13,066 nucleotides of DNA, taken from contig CP070688.1 in NCBI GenBank assembly GCA_020353135.1, forward strand, positions 1,387,830-1,400,895. Direction: 5' to 3'. Under the pieces are notes generated by a model. That model saw only the letters and a program-made list of their open reading frames with translations, was not told the origin of the DNA and did no database searches. This document shows positions 7,412 through 13,066 of this stretch, one piece after another. Position 1 is the stretch's first letter. Each line of letters opens with the position of its first letter. The position numbers and the translations under genes are program-made. Origin of the DNA: Chloroflexota bacterium (GTDB lineage Bacteria; Chloroflexota; Anaerolineae; Promineifilales; Promineifilaceae).

Positions 7412-8350
7412 ATGAGCGAGTATGTACTTGAAACTGAAGCCTTGACCGTCTTTTACGGCAAGCATAGGGGCATCGTCGACGTCGACATGCAGGTGAAAGC
7501 CGGAGAGGTCTTTGGCTTTCTGGGCCCCAACGGCGCCGGCAAGACGACTACACTGCGCGTGTTGATCGACGTCATTCGCCCAAGCCGAGGCAGCGCCCGC
7601 GTTTTTGGCCTGGATTGCCAGAAGGAGGGGGTGGCCTTGCGGGAGCGCATCGGCTACCTGCCGGGCGAGCTCAGCTTGCCGCGCAATATGAAGGGCAAAC
7701 AATATCTGAAGGTGGTCAATAACCTGCGCAGCAGGCCGGCCGATCCGGCCTATCTGAATGAGTTGTGCGAGCGTCTCGATCTGGATACCAATCGCAAGAT
7801 CCGGGACTACTCTTCGGGTAATAAGCAAAAGCTGGGCCTGGTCGCGGCCTTGATGGGCAAGTCGGAATTGCTGATGCTGGACGAGCCGACGATAGGCCTT
7901 GATCCACTGATCCAGCAGGTTGTTTTGGAACTGGTCGACGAAGCACGAGACGAAGGACGGACCGTCTTCTTCTCTTCGCACATTCTTTCTGAGGTGCAGA
8001 GCGTATGCGACCGGGTGGGGATCATTCGCGAGGGCAGGCTGGTCAGGGTGGAAAGCATCGAGACTTTGATGGCTCAACCCTTCCACCGCTTACGTTTGCG
8101 CTTCGAGAAAATGCCGGCCGAAAACGCTTTCGGCTTTGAAGGCGTTCGTGAACTGAGCCGGGTCGAGGATTCGGTCTTTCTGGAAGTGACCCAGAATCTG
8201 CCGGCCGTCATGCGCGAGGCCGCGACCCTGGATATCGTCGACATCGAAACGCAGCCGGTGACCTTGGAAGAAGTCTTCCTGGCCTACTACGGCCGCAACA
8301 ACCGGAAAGGTCGCGCGACCGGTCACAAGAATGGAGGTCCAAATGTTTAA
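7412..8350 (+). CDS. ABC-2 type exporter, ATP-binding subunit
   Basis: This is the cytoplasmic ATPase that powers the membrane protein encoded next. Nucleotide-binding domain about 1-220: Walker A GPNGAGKT 38-45, signature region YSSGNKQKL 133-141, Walker B LLMLDEP 153-159 with D-loop GLDP 162-165, and switch His190 in SSHILSE. Two motifs are non-canonical: the Q-loop position reads YLPGE (82-86), with Gly where Gln is usual, and the signature is SSGNK instead of LSGGQ. A C-terminal domain of about 90 residues (220-312) contains the PVTLEEVFLAYYG segment typical of drug- or antibiotic-exporting ABC-2 ATPases. The substrate cannot be deduced; antimicrobial, lipid or drug export are options. 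The start is ATG 7412 with AAGGG 7 nt upstream. Its last 8 nt overlap the permease gene. Confidence 0.93.
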   Translation: MSEYVLETEALTVFYGKHRGIVDVDMQVKAGEVFGFLGPNGAGKTTTLRVLIDVIRPSRGSARVFGLDCQKEGVALRERIGYLPGELSLPRNMKGKQYLKVVNNLRSRPADPAYLNELCERLDLDTNRKIRDYSSGNKQKLGLVAALMGKSELLMLDEPTIGLDPLIQQVVLELVDEARDEGRTVFFSSHILSEVQSVCDRVGIIREGRLVRVESIETLMAQPFHRLRLRFEKMPAENAFGFEGVRELSRVEDSVFLEVTQNLPAVMREAATLDIVDIETQPVTLEEVFLAYYGRNNRKGRATGHKNGGPNV

Positions 8351-9182
8351 ACTGCTATTGCACGAACTACGTCTCCGTCGCTGGGCGATCCTTGGTTGGG
8401 GAATCGGCATGGCCGTTTTCGCCGGCTACATCATCATCCTCTACCCTGACTTCGCCGAGCCAATGGCCGCGCTGAACCTGGAGGAAATATCGCTTTACCA
8501 GATATTTGGCGATTTCAGCGAATTCGCCTCTTTCACCGGTTTTGTTTCGGCCGAAGTCCTAATCTTCCTGCCGCTGCTGCTGGCCATTTACGCCATCGTC
8601 AATGGCACCGGCACCCTGGCCGGCGAAGAGGACAACGGGACCCTGGAACCGATTATGGCGTTGCCGCTACCCCGCTGGCAGCTGGTCATGTCGAAAGCCA
8701 TCGCTCTGGGACTGGCGTTGCTACTGATTCTGCTTATCGTAGGCCTGGCTATGGCCGTGTCGCTGACCACTTTACCGGGCGACATAGACACTGGCGGCGT
8801 GACCTCGGGTGACATGATCGTGGTCGCGCTGGCGGTCTGGCCTCTGGTGGGCTTCTTCGCCATGTTCAGTCTATTCCTGGGCGCCTTTGTGCCCAGCCGG
8901 CGAATTGCGGCCATCATCGCCACGGTGATCCTGGTCTTCAGTTACTTTGGCAACAACCTAGCCAGCCTGGTCGACTGGCTGGAGCGCATCCAGCCCCTCC
9001 TACCCTTTTACTATTTCGACAGCGCCAACCTGATGAAGGATGGTCCGGATACCCAAAACACCCTGATCTTGCTGGCGGCCGGCGCGGTTAGCCTGGTCCT
9101 AGCGCTGGTTTTCTTCCAGTTGCGCAACGTAACGGTCGGCGCCTGGCCCTGGCAGCGGGCCCGGATCCCCAGTACTCAGTAA
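8343..9182 (+). CDS. ABC-2 type exporter, membrane permease subunit
   Basis: This integral membrane partner of the preceding ATPase has 279 residues and about six predicted membrane segments by hydrophobicity (roughly 14-34, 70-87, 116-140, 158-181, 188-205 and 238-258). After the second segment comes LAGEEDNGTLEPIMALPLPR (92-111), the cytoplasmic E..GTLE..LA.P.PR signature of ABC-2 permeases of the NosY/ABC2_membrane_3 kind, which contacts the ATPase. The N-terminal helix begins with a basic stretch (HELRLRRW), a usual coupling-helix start. ATG 8343 is chosen because GGAGG at 8333-8337 lies 5 nt upstream; an in-frame ATG at 8331 would place the Shine-Dalgarno inside the gene. Overlap with the ATPase (ATGTTTAA) implies coupled translation and a heteromeric 2+2 transporter. 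The cargo is unknown. Confidence 0.88.
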   Translation: MFKLLLHELRLRRWAILGWGIGMAVFAGYIIILYPDFAEPMAALNLEEISLYQIFGDFSEFASFTGFVSAEVLIFLPLLLAIYAIVNGTGTLAGEEDNGTLEPIMALPLPRWQLVMSKAIALGLALLLILLIVGLAMAVSLTTLPGDIDTGGVTSGDMIVVALAVWPLVGFFAMFSLFLGAFVPSRRIAAIIATVILVFSYFGNNLASLVDWLERIQPLLPFYYFDSANLMKDGPDTQNTLILLAAGAVSLVLALVFFQLRNVTVGAWPWQRARIPSTQ

Positions 9183-9220
9183 AGCGCCAAAGTAATAATT
9201 GCACTGAGAGTAGAGAAATA

Positions 9221-9261
9221 AGCGGCGCCCGGGATTCCCGGGCGCCGCTCTTCTTTCTTTT
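9221..9261 (+). terminator. Intrinsic terminator between convergent genes
   Basis: AGCGGCGCCCGGG (9221-9233) pairs perfectly with CCCGGGCGCCGCT (9237-9249), giving a 13-bp GC-rich stem with a 3-nt loop, followed by CTTCTTTCTTTT. On the other strand the same hairpin is followed by TATTTCTCTA, so it may also stop transcription arriving from the minus-strand aminotransferase gene. It lies 39 nt after the permease stop codon and 54 nt before the end of the aminotransferase gene. Confidence 0.85.
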
Positions 9262-9302
9262 CAGTGGATCCGCAGCTCGGCCCCCGACGAATCCAGTTCC
9301 AC

Positions 9303-10478
9303 CTACAGCTTCGGCGCGAAATCGGCCAGGCGTTCCACGGCGCGTTCCAGTTCGGTCATGGCCGTGGCGATGGAGAAGCGCAGGTGCCCTTCGCCGCTGA
9401 CGCCGACGGCCACGCCCGGCTTAGCGGCGATGCCCGCTTCCTCTATCAATACATTGGCCAGTTGCAGGCTATTCTTGTCGCTTTTGGTGAAACGCGGCAT
9501 CAGGTAGAAGGCCCCTTCCGGCATTCCGCAACTGATGCCTTCGATTGCGTTCAAGGCCGGGACCATAAAATCCCGTCGCTCCTGATAGGAGACGCGCATC
9601 TCTTCGACCATATCCTGGGGGCCGTTCAAGGCGGCGACGGCAGCCATCATGGTGAATGTAGCCGCCGACGTGACCGTCTGGCCGTTCATCTTGGCCGCCA
9701 GCTTCATGACGGGCGTCGGCCCGACCAACCATCCCAGGCGCCAGCCGGTCATGGCGTAACCTTTGGATAGGCCATTGATCGTCAACGTCCGGCCGGCCAT
9801 GCCCGGTTCGGCCGCCAGACAGAAGTGCTCCCGATCATCGTAAATCAGTTTCTCGTACACTTCGTCCGAAATGACGAACAGATCGGCTTCGACCGCTACA
9901 TCGACGATGGCCTCTACTTCATCCCTGGTCAGAACCCGGCCGGTGGGATTATTTGGCGAATTGACCATCAGCACCTTGGTCTTGGGCGTGATCTTCTCGC
10001 GCAGCAGTTCGCGGGTGATGCGAAAATCGTCTTCGGCTGAAAGCCGAATCGGGACCGGCTCGCCGCTGTACAGGCGGATGATCGGCGGATACGTCACCCA
10101 GACCGGCTCCAGGTACATGACCTCGTCGCCCGGATTCACGACAGTTGCCAGGGCCAGATTCAGGGCCCATTTACTGCCCGGCGTGACCACAATGTCGGTT
10201 TCCGGCCGGACGTGGAAGCCGTGATCGCGCTCCATCTTGGCCGCGACAGCTTCCAGCAAAGGCACGATGCCCTTAGTGGGCGATGGATAGTGGGTCTTGC
10301 CGGCTCGGATGGCCTCAAATGCCGCCTCGACGATATGGGCCGGCGTATCGAAGTCGGGATCGCCGCCGGCCAGGGCGATGATATCGTGCCCGGCGGCGCG
10401 CATGGCCTTGGCCTTGTCGTTCACGGCCATGGTGACCGATGCCGGTAAACGAACGAGCTGGCGGGATAGTTCACGCAT
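9303..10478 (-). CDS. Pyridoxal-phosphate aminotransferase, class I/II (AspC-like)
   Basis: This fold-type I PLP enzyme transfers amino groups, most likely between an amino acid such as aspartate, alanine or an aromatic residue and 2-oxoglutarate. The 391-residue length and motifs are typical of subgroup I: LAGGDPDFDTP 36-46, YPSPTKG 64-70 (usually YTPxxG), NSPNNPTG 173-180 with the PLP-contacting Asn, SDEVYEKLIYD 204-214 with Asp205 and Tyr208, NGLSKGYAMTGWRLGW 235-250 with the Schiff-base Lys239, and HLRFSIA 365-371 with Arg367 for the substrate carboxylate. All catalytic residues are intact. AGGAG lies 8 nt before the ATG. It is a single-gene unit, convergent with the ABC permease and divergent from the PqqB-like gene. 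Substrate specificity cannot be read from sequence, so no gene symbol is given. Confidence 0.93.
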   Translation of the reverse strand: MRELSRQLVRLPASVTMAVNDKAKAMRAAGHDIIALAGGDPDFDTPAHIVEAAFEAIRAGKTHYPSPTKGIVPLLEAVAAKMERDHGFHVRPETDIVVTPGSKWALNLALATVVNPGDEVMYLEPVWVTYPPIIRLYSGEPVPIRLSAEDDFRITRELLREKITPKTKVLMVNSPNNPTGRVLTRDEVEAIVDVAVEADLFVISDEVYEKLIYDDREHFCLAAEPGMAGRTLTINGLSKGYAMTGWRLGWLVGPTPVMKLAAKMNGQTVTSAATFTMMAAVAALNGPQDMVEEMRVSYQERRDFMVPALNAIEGISCGMPEGAFYLMPRFTKSDKNSLQLANVLIEEAGIAAKPGVAVGVSGEGHLRFSIATAMTELERAVERLADFAPKL

Positions 10479-10502
10479 TGGCTGTTCTCCTATAGATATG
10501 GG

Positions 10503-10530
10503 ACGCAGAATTACACAGATTACACGGATT
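10503..10530. repeat. 9-nt periodic repeat (ACACAGATT-type)
   Basis: Three successive units are present: ACGCAGAATT (10503-10512), ACACAGATT (10513-10521) and ACACGGATT (10522-10530). The pattern resembles the degenerate ACACAGATT-type intergenic repeats I recall from several bacterial phyla, but that comparison is from memory. It lies 25 nt upstream of the aminotransferase start codon and would be in its 5' leader or promoter. Confidence 0.5.
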
Positions 10531-10541
10531 TAGGAATGAAT

Positions 10542-10606
10542 TGAGCTTGTCTTTCTGTTCATTCTATCTACGGCCGTGACTTGTCTGCGCTGAGCTTGTT
10601 TTGCTG
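10542..10606. repeat. 16-nt imperfect direct repeat pair
   Basis: TGAGCTTGTCTTTCTG at 10542-10557 and TGAGCTTGTTTTGCTG at 10591-10606 match at 14 of 16 positions, with starts 49 nt apart. The copies lie in the divergent promoter region and could be paired protein-binding sites or decayed dispersed-repeat units. Confidence 0.45.
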
Positions 10607-10633
10607 CGCGGGCCGGTCCTGGATGGCGAACGC

Positions 10634-10647
10634 GGCCGGCGCCGGCC
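10634..10647. repeat. 14-nt perfect GC palindrome, intergenic copy
   Basis: GGCCGGCGCCGGCC is its own reverse complement. The same 14-mer recurs at 12712-12725 inside the oxidoreductase gene. In this copy no coding constraint applies. Confidence 0.5.
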
Positions 10648-10814
10648 AATTCTAACAAACAGGCCGCTATTGTCGAAGAGATCGGGTCATTTGCCGGGCG
10701 TTGATCATTGGCGTAGATTTATCGGCATTTGCCAGGCCCGGCCAATCCTTGATAAAAGCCATTAGACTACCGATAGGTCGGATTATCAACCGCTTACTGG
10801 TGACGAGGAGTGCG

Positions 10815-11738
10815 ATGCGAGGAGTTGCAGGAGTAGCACACAAGATGGAATTGCCGTCGGCCGGCGTTTATGGCCTGGTTTTGGGCATCGCCCAGGACGC
10901 GGGCGTACCCCATGCCGGCTGTCTTTGTCATCGCTGCGCGGCCGCCCAGGTCGACCCGTCGCTGGCCGAGTTCGCCGCGGCCCTGGCCATCGTCGACGCC
11001 CGTCGCCGGCCGGCGTCAGTTTGGCTGGTCGACGCTACGCCCGATATCACCTACCAGTTGCATCTCTTGGCCGGTCTGCTGGGTCCCCATCCGGTAATGC
11101 CCGGCCGGCTTCGGCAGCCGGAGGCCGTTTTTTTGACCCACGCCCACATGGGCCATACGGCCGGCCTGGCCCATTTAGGGCCTGAAGCGATGAACGTCCA
11201 CCATTTGCCCGTTTATGCTTCAGCCGGTTTGGTTGATGTTCTGCGCGATACGCGGTTGTGGCGGCCGCTGATGGACAATCTAGAACTCAAGCCACTGGCG
11301 CCTGGCGTCGCCCTGGAATTGGCCGATCAACTATCTATCACCCCGGTCTCCGTACCCCACCGCGACGAGCTGGCGGCCGGCACATTTGCTTTCCGGATCC
11401 AGGGACCAGGGCAGTCGTTGCTTTACTTACCTGATATCGACGACTGGTCTTCCTGGCCCGAAGCGCAGGCGTTTTTAGCCGGGGTAAATGTGGCCCTTGC
11501 CGACGCTTCGTTTTACAGCGCGGATGAGCTGGGCGGCCGGCCGCCGGTGGCTCACCCACTGGTGCCGGATACGCTCGCCTTTCTTGCCGATTCGCCGGTC
11601 CAATTGATCCTGACCCATTTGAACCACACCAATCCACTTCTGGATCCGGCCAGCCAGGAGCGCCTAGCCGTCACAGCTAGAGGCGCGGCCGTCGCCTATA
11701 CCGGGCAAGTCATTGAACTGTCGCCATCTGCGTGTTAG
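10815..11738 (+). CDS. PqqB-like metallo-beta-lactamase-fold protein
   Basis: This is a metal-dependent hydrolase/oxidase-fold protein resembling PqqB of pyrroloquinoline quinone synthesis. Counting from ATG 10815 (307 residues): GIAQDAGVPHAGC about 24-36 with a cysteine cluster GCLCHRC (Cys36, 38, 41), comparable to the NCNCxNC of PqqB; the metal motif THAHMGH at 108-114, where the usual HxHxDH Asp is Gly; further candidate ligands His182 (PHRDE), Asp207 (YLPDID) and His268 in LTHLNHTNPLL, a close match to the PqqB C-terminal motif. No pqqA, C, D or E is present, so PQQ synthesis is not supported and the substrate is unknown. GAGGAG 4 nt before ATG 10815 favours this start; ATG 10845, with AGGAG 11 nt upstream, is a good alternative, and the TTG at 10701 is unlikely. 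Its stop is 1 nt from that of the convergent oxidoreductase gene. Confidence 0.82.
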   Translation: MRGVAGVAHKMELPSAGVYGLVLGIAQDAGVPHAGCLCHRCAAAQVDPSLAEFAAALAIVDARRRPASVWLVDATPDITYQLHLLAGLLGPHPVMPGRLRQPEAVFLTHAHMGHTAGLAHLGPEAMNVHHLPVYASAGLVDVLRDTRLWRPLMDNLELKPLAPGVALELADQLSITPVSVPHRDELAAGTFAFRIQGPGQSLLYLPDIDDWSSWPEAQAFLAGVNVALADASFYSADELGGRPPVAHPLVPDTLAFLADSPVQLILTHLNHTNPLLDPASQERLAVTARGAAVAYTGQVIELSPSAC

Positions 11739-11739
11739 A

Positions 11740-13065
11740 TCACAGTTGTCCGGTGGTCGGATCCCAGCCGGCCAGCAATTCCTGATAAACCGGGTCGTCG
11801 TACCGCTCCAGGCGAAAGGCCGGTGCGTATTTGGGCAGGTCATCGCCGACGATGTGGTCGGCCAGTAACTCGCCGGCCGCCTGGCAAGCCATCACCCCGT
11901 AGCCAGACAGGGCACCGATAAGGTAAGCGCCTTCCACGGGCAAGGGACAGATCAGCGGCCGGTTTTCCTGGGTCTTGCAGTAATAGCCGCCGTCGACCAC
12001 CGGCCGGCCCATGCGGCCCAGATAGACGCTCAGGTCAGGCACCATACGGGTCAGCCCTCGCAAGACGATCTCTGGGTAGAATTCGTCAAAAACCGGCGGC
12101 CAAACTGGTTCCTGCGTTTCTACATCGTAAGTCCATAAGACCAGCAGCACAGGGCTAGGCCCCAATCCCTCCGGCCGGAAGTGGACCCCGGCCGGGAATT
12201 CATCCAGCAGCCAGCGCGTATCTTCAAACTTGGCCAACTCCTGCCGTTCCTCGGCCGACCAGGGCAGCCGGACCGGGTCGCTCCAAATCATGAGCGGCAC
12301 GTCGCGAGGCAGCACCCGCCGGTTATCGTTGAATGAAATCTTACCGTGCAATTCGTTGAAAACCGGAATTTCGACGCCTATCATGGCGCCCACATCCCTG
12401 ATATAAGGTCCGGCGGCGTTGACGAAAATCGGCGTGTGCAACTCGATGGCGCCCCCGTCGCAATCAACCTGGACTGAGTGGATCTTGCCGCCATTCAGGT
12501 TTACGCCCGTGAGGCGGCCGTTTATGAGCCTTGCTCCCCTGGATCGGGCTTCGTCGAGCAGGTACATGCCTAATTGCTGGGCGCTCAGCCAGCCGCAGCG
12601 CCGGGGATGAAGCATGGCCAAAACGTCTTCTGTCACAAAGGGGTATTGGGCGCGGATCAACTCCGATCCCAGCAATAAATCGGCGCCGGTGGGTTGATCG
12701 TGGTAACCTTCGGCCGGCGCCGGCCGGTAGGTGGAGTTCCCGGGTTCGTGGATGCGTAAAGGGCCGGCGCCCAAGGCAGAGATCGCTTCGGCGGCTTGTC
12801 GATATGTTTCGACTCGCTTCGGATCGGCGGTCAGGAAAACATAGCCGCGCCGGTTCAGACCGAAGTAGTTGTCGCTTTCATCGGCCAGATCCTCCAACAG
12901 GTTGATGCTGTGGTTCATGAAGCGAACCATAGTATCGCCCGGCCCTGGCCACCAGTTTCGATAACACTCTGTAGATTTATCGCTGGTCAATGTCAGCGGC
13001 GGCCGCTCGTCGATTAGGACGACATCGGATAGTCCCCTCTTCACCGTCAAGTGGTAAGCGGCCGA
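11740..13065 (-). CDS. FAD-dependent oxidoreductase, DAO family (5'-partial)
   Basis: This flavoprotein belongs to the D-amino-acid oxidase / sarcosine oxidase-like family, which oxidises amines or amino acids. The frame runs open to the right window edge. The visible start reads SAAYHLTVKRGLSDVVLIDE, the second half of the FAD-binding Rossmann motif (helix, then strand ending in the ribose-binding acidic residue), so the GxGxxG loop lies just outside and the TTG at 13050 is not the true start. Counting from that TTG codon, FVNAAGPYIRDVG lies in the middle (a second FAD contact, like VNAAGxW), and the C-terminal FAD/substrate region contains ENRPLICPLP at 362-371 and GALSGYGVMACQAAGE at 379-394. 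About 441 residues are visible, near full length. The substrate is not determined: glycine, sarcosine, proline or another amine are possible. The gene is convergent with the PqqB-like gene. Confidence 0.87.
   Translation of the reverse strand, partial: SAAYHLTVKRGLSDVVLIDERPPLTLTSDKSTECYRNWWPGPGDTMVRFMNHSINLLEDLADESDNYFGLNRRGYVFLTADPKRVETYRQAAEAISALGAGPLRIHEPGNSTYRPAPAEGYHDQPTGADLLLGSELIRAQYPFVTEDVLAMLHPRRCGWLSAQQLGMYLLDEARSRGARLINGRLTGVNLNGGKIHSVQVDCDGGAIELHTPIFVNAAGPYIRDVGAMIGVEIPVFNELHGKISFNDNRRVLPRDVPLMIWSDPVRLPWSAEERQELAKFEDTRWLLDEFPAGVHFRPEGLGPSPVLLVLWTYDVETQEPVWPPVFDEFYPEIVLRGLTRMVPDLSVYLGRMGRPVVDGGYYCKTQENRPLICPLPVEGAYLIGALSGYGVMACQAAGELLADHIVGDDLPKYAPAFRLERYDDPVYQELLAGWDPTTGQL
12712..12725. 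repeat. 14-nt perfect GC palindrome, coding copy
   Basis: This is the second copy of GGCCGGCGCCGGCC, extended here to 16 nt by flanking C and G (12711-12726). It lies within the minus-strand oxidoreductase gene, where it encodes part of RPAPAEG. Confidence 0.5.
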
Positions 13066-13066
13066 A

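Larger units (their letters stand above)
10479..10814. other. Divergent intergenic region with several repeats
   Basis: About 336 nt separate the starts of the minus-strand aminotransferase and the plus-strand PqqB-like gene, so promoters for both should lie here. I see no near-consensus promoter. A weak candidate for the plus gene is TTGATA at 10749-10754 with an ATAGG-like -10 near 10773; for the minus gene, TAGAAT on the complement of 10561-10566 resembles a -10 box. The stretch holds a 9-nt periodic repeat, a 16-nt imperfect direct repeat, a 14-nt palindrome, and ATCGG..CATTTGCC twice (10681-10695 and 10721-10733). No small gene or structured RNA is evident. Confidence 0.5.

Noticed and set aside
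7391..8086. 231-aa minus-strand reading frame opposite the ABC ATPase
   Set aside because: It mirrors the well-supported ATPase frame and shows no protein-family features.
9264..9770. 168-aa plus-strand reading frame opposite the aminotransferase
   Set aside because: It lies antisense to a gene with complete catalytic motifs, and its start overlaps the terminator region.
10701..10814. N-terminal extension of the PqqB-like protein from TTG at 10701
   Set aside because: The extra 38 residues look like translated promoter DNA with no homology feel, no ribosome site precedes the TTG, and a good GAGGAG precedes ATG 10815.
10479..10814. CRISPR array or small RNA gene in the intergenic region
   Set aside because: Repeats are too short, too few and irregularly spaced for CRISPR, and no tRNA cloverleaf or terminator-ended hairpin RNA could be built by eye.
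10815..13065. A PQQ or amine-dehydrogenase biosynthetic cluster formed by the PqqB-like and oxidoreductase genes
   Set aside because: The genes are convergent, not co-transcribed, and no pqqA/C/D/E or dehydrogenase subunit is in the window.

Overview
The window is a GC-rich bacterial chromosome segment. The organism is inferred to be a member of the Chloroflexota (Anaerolineae/Caldilineae-like). The inference rests on the compact IF2, the NusA with a long charged tail, the gene complement after ribF and the abundance of GGCCGG/GCCGGC strings. It is made from the character of the proteins, not from a database match. Nothing looks phage-, plasmid- or transposon-derived, and I see no rRNA, tRNA or CRISPR array.

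Positions 2-7231 (+) hold the classical nusA-infB information-processing operon in the order nusA (5' end outside the window), rnpM/ylxR, infB, rbfA, nrnA (DHH phosphoesterase), truB and ribF. Spacing is tight: infB/rbfA share an ATGA overlap, rbfA and nrnA are 1 nt apart, nrnA and truB overlap by 17 nt, and truB and ribF are 17 nt apart. The products cover transcription elongation/termination (NusA), RNase P modulation (RnpM), translation initiation (IF2), 30S maturation (RbfA), short-RNA and pAp turnover (NrnA), tRNA psi55 formation (TruB) and FMN/FAD synthesis (RibF). A strong hairpin sits between nusA and rnpM.

Positions 7228-9261 (+) hold a two-gene ABC exporter with its own near-consensus sigma70-type promoter. 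The -35 box overlaps the ribF stop codon, and the spacer contains an inverted repeat that looks like an operator. The ATPase and permease genes overlap by 8 nt. A strong hairpin terminator with a T-rich tail follows and lies between convergent genes.

Positions 9303-10478 (-) encode a fold-type I PLP aminotransferase. A divergent, roughly 340-nt intergenic region holds a 9-nt periodic repeat, a 16-nt imperfect direct repeat and a 14-nt perfect GC palindrome. It leads into a PqqB-like metallo-beta-lactamase-fold protein (10815-11738, +). That gene converges, with only 1 nt between stop codons, on a DAO-family FAD-dependent oxidoreductase (-) whose N-terminus lies beyond the right edge.

Most of the window is ordinary housekeeping sequence. 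The items most worth a second look are the operator-like dyad inside the ABC promoter, the RpoA-CTD-like module and charged tail of NusA, the nusA/rnpM hairpin with the implied TTG start of rnpM, the repeats in the 10.5-10.7 kb intergenic region, and the orphan PqqB-like protein with an altered metal motif. I did not find a convincing new multi-gene system.
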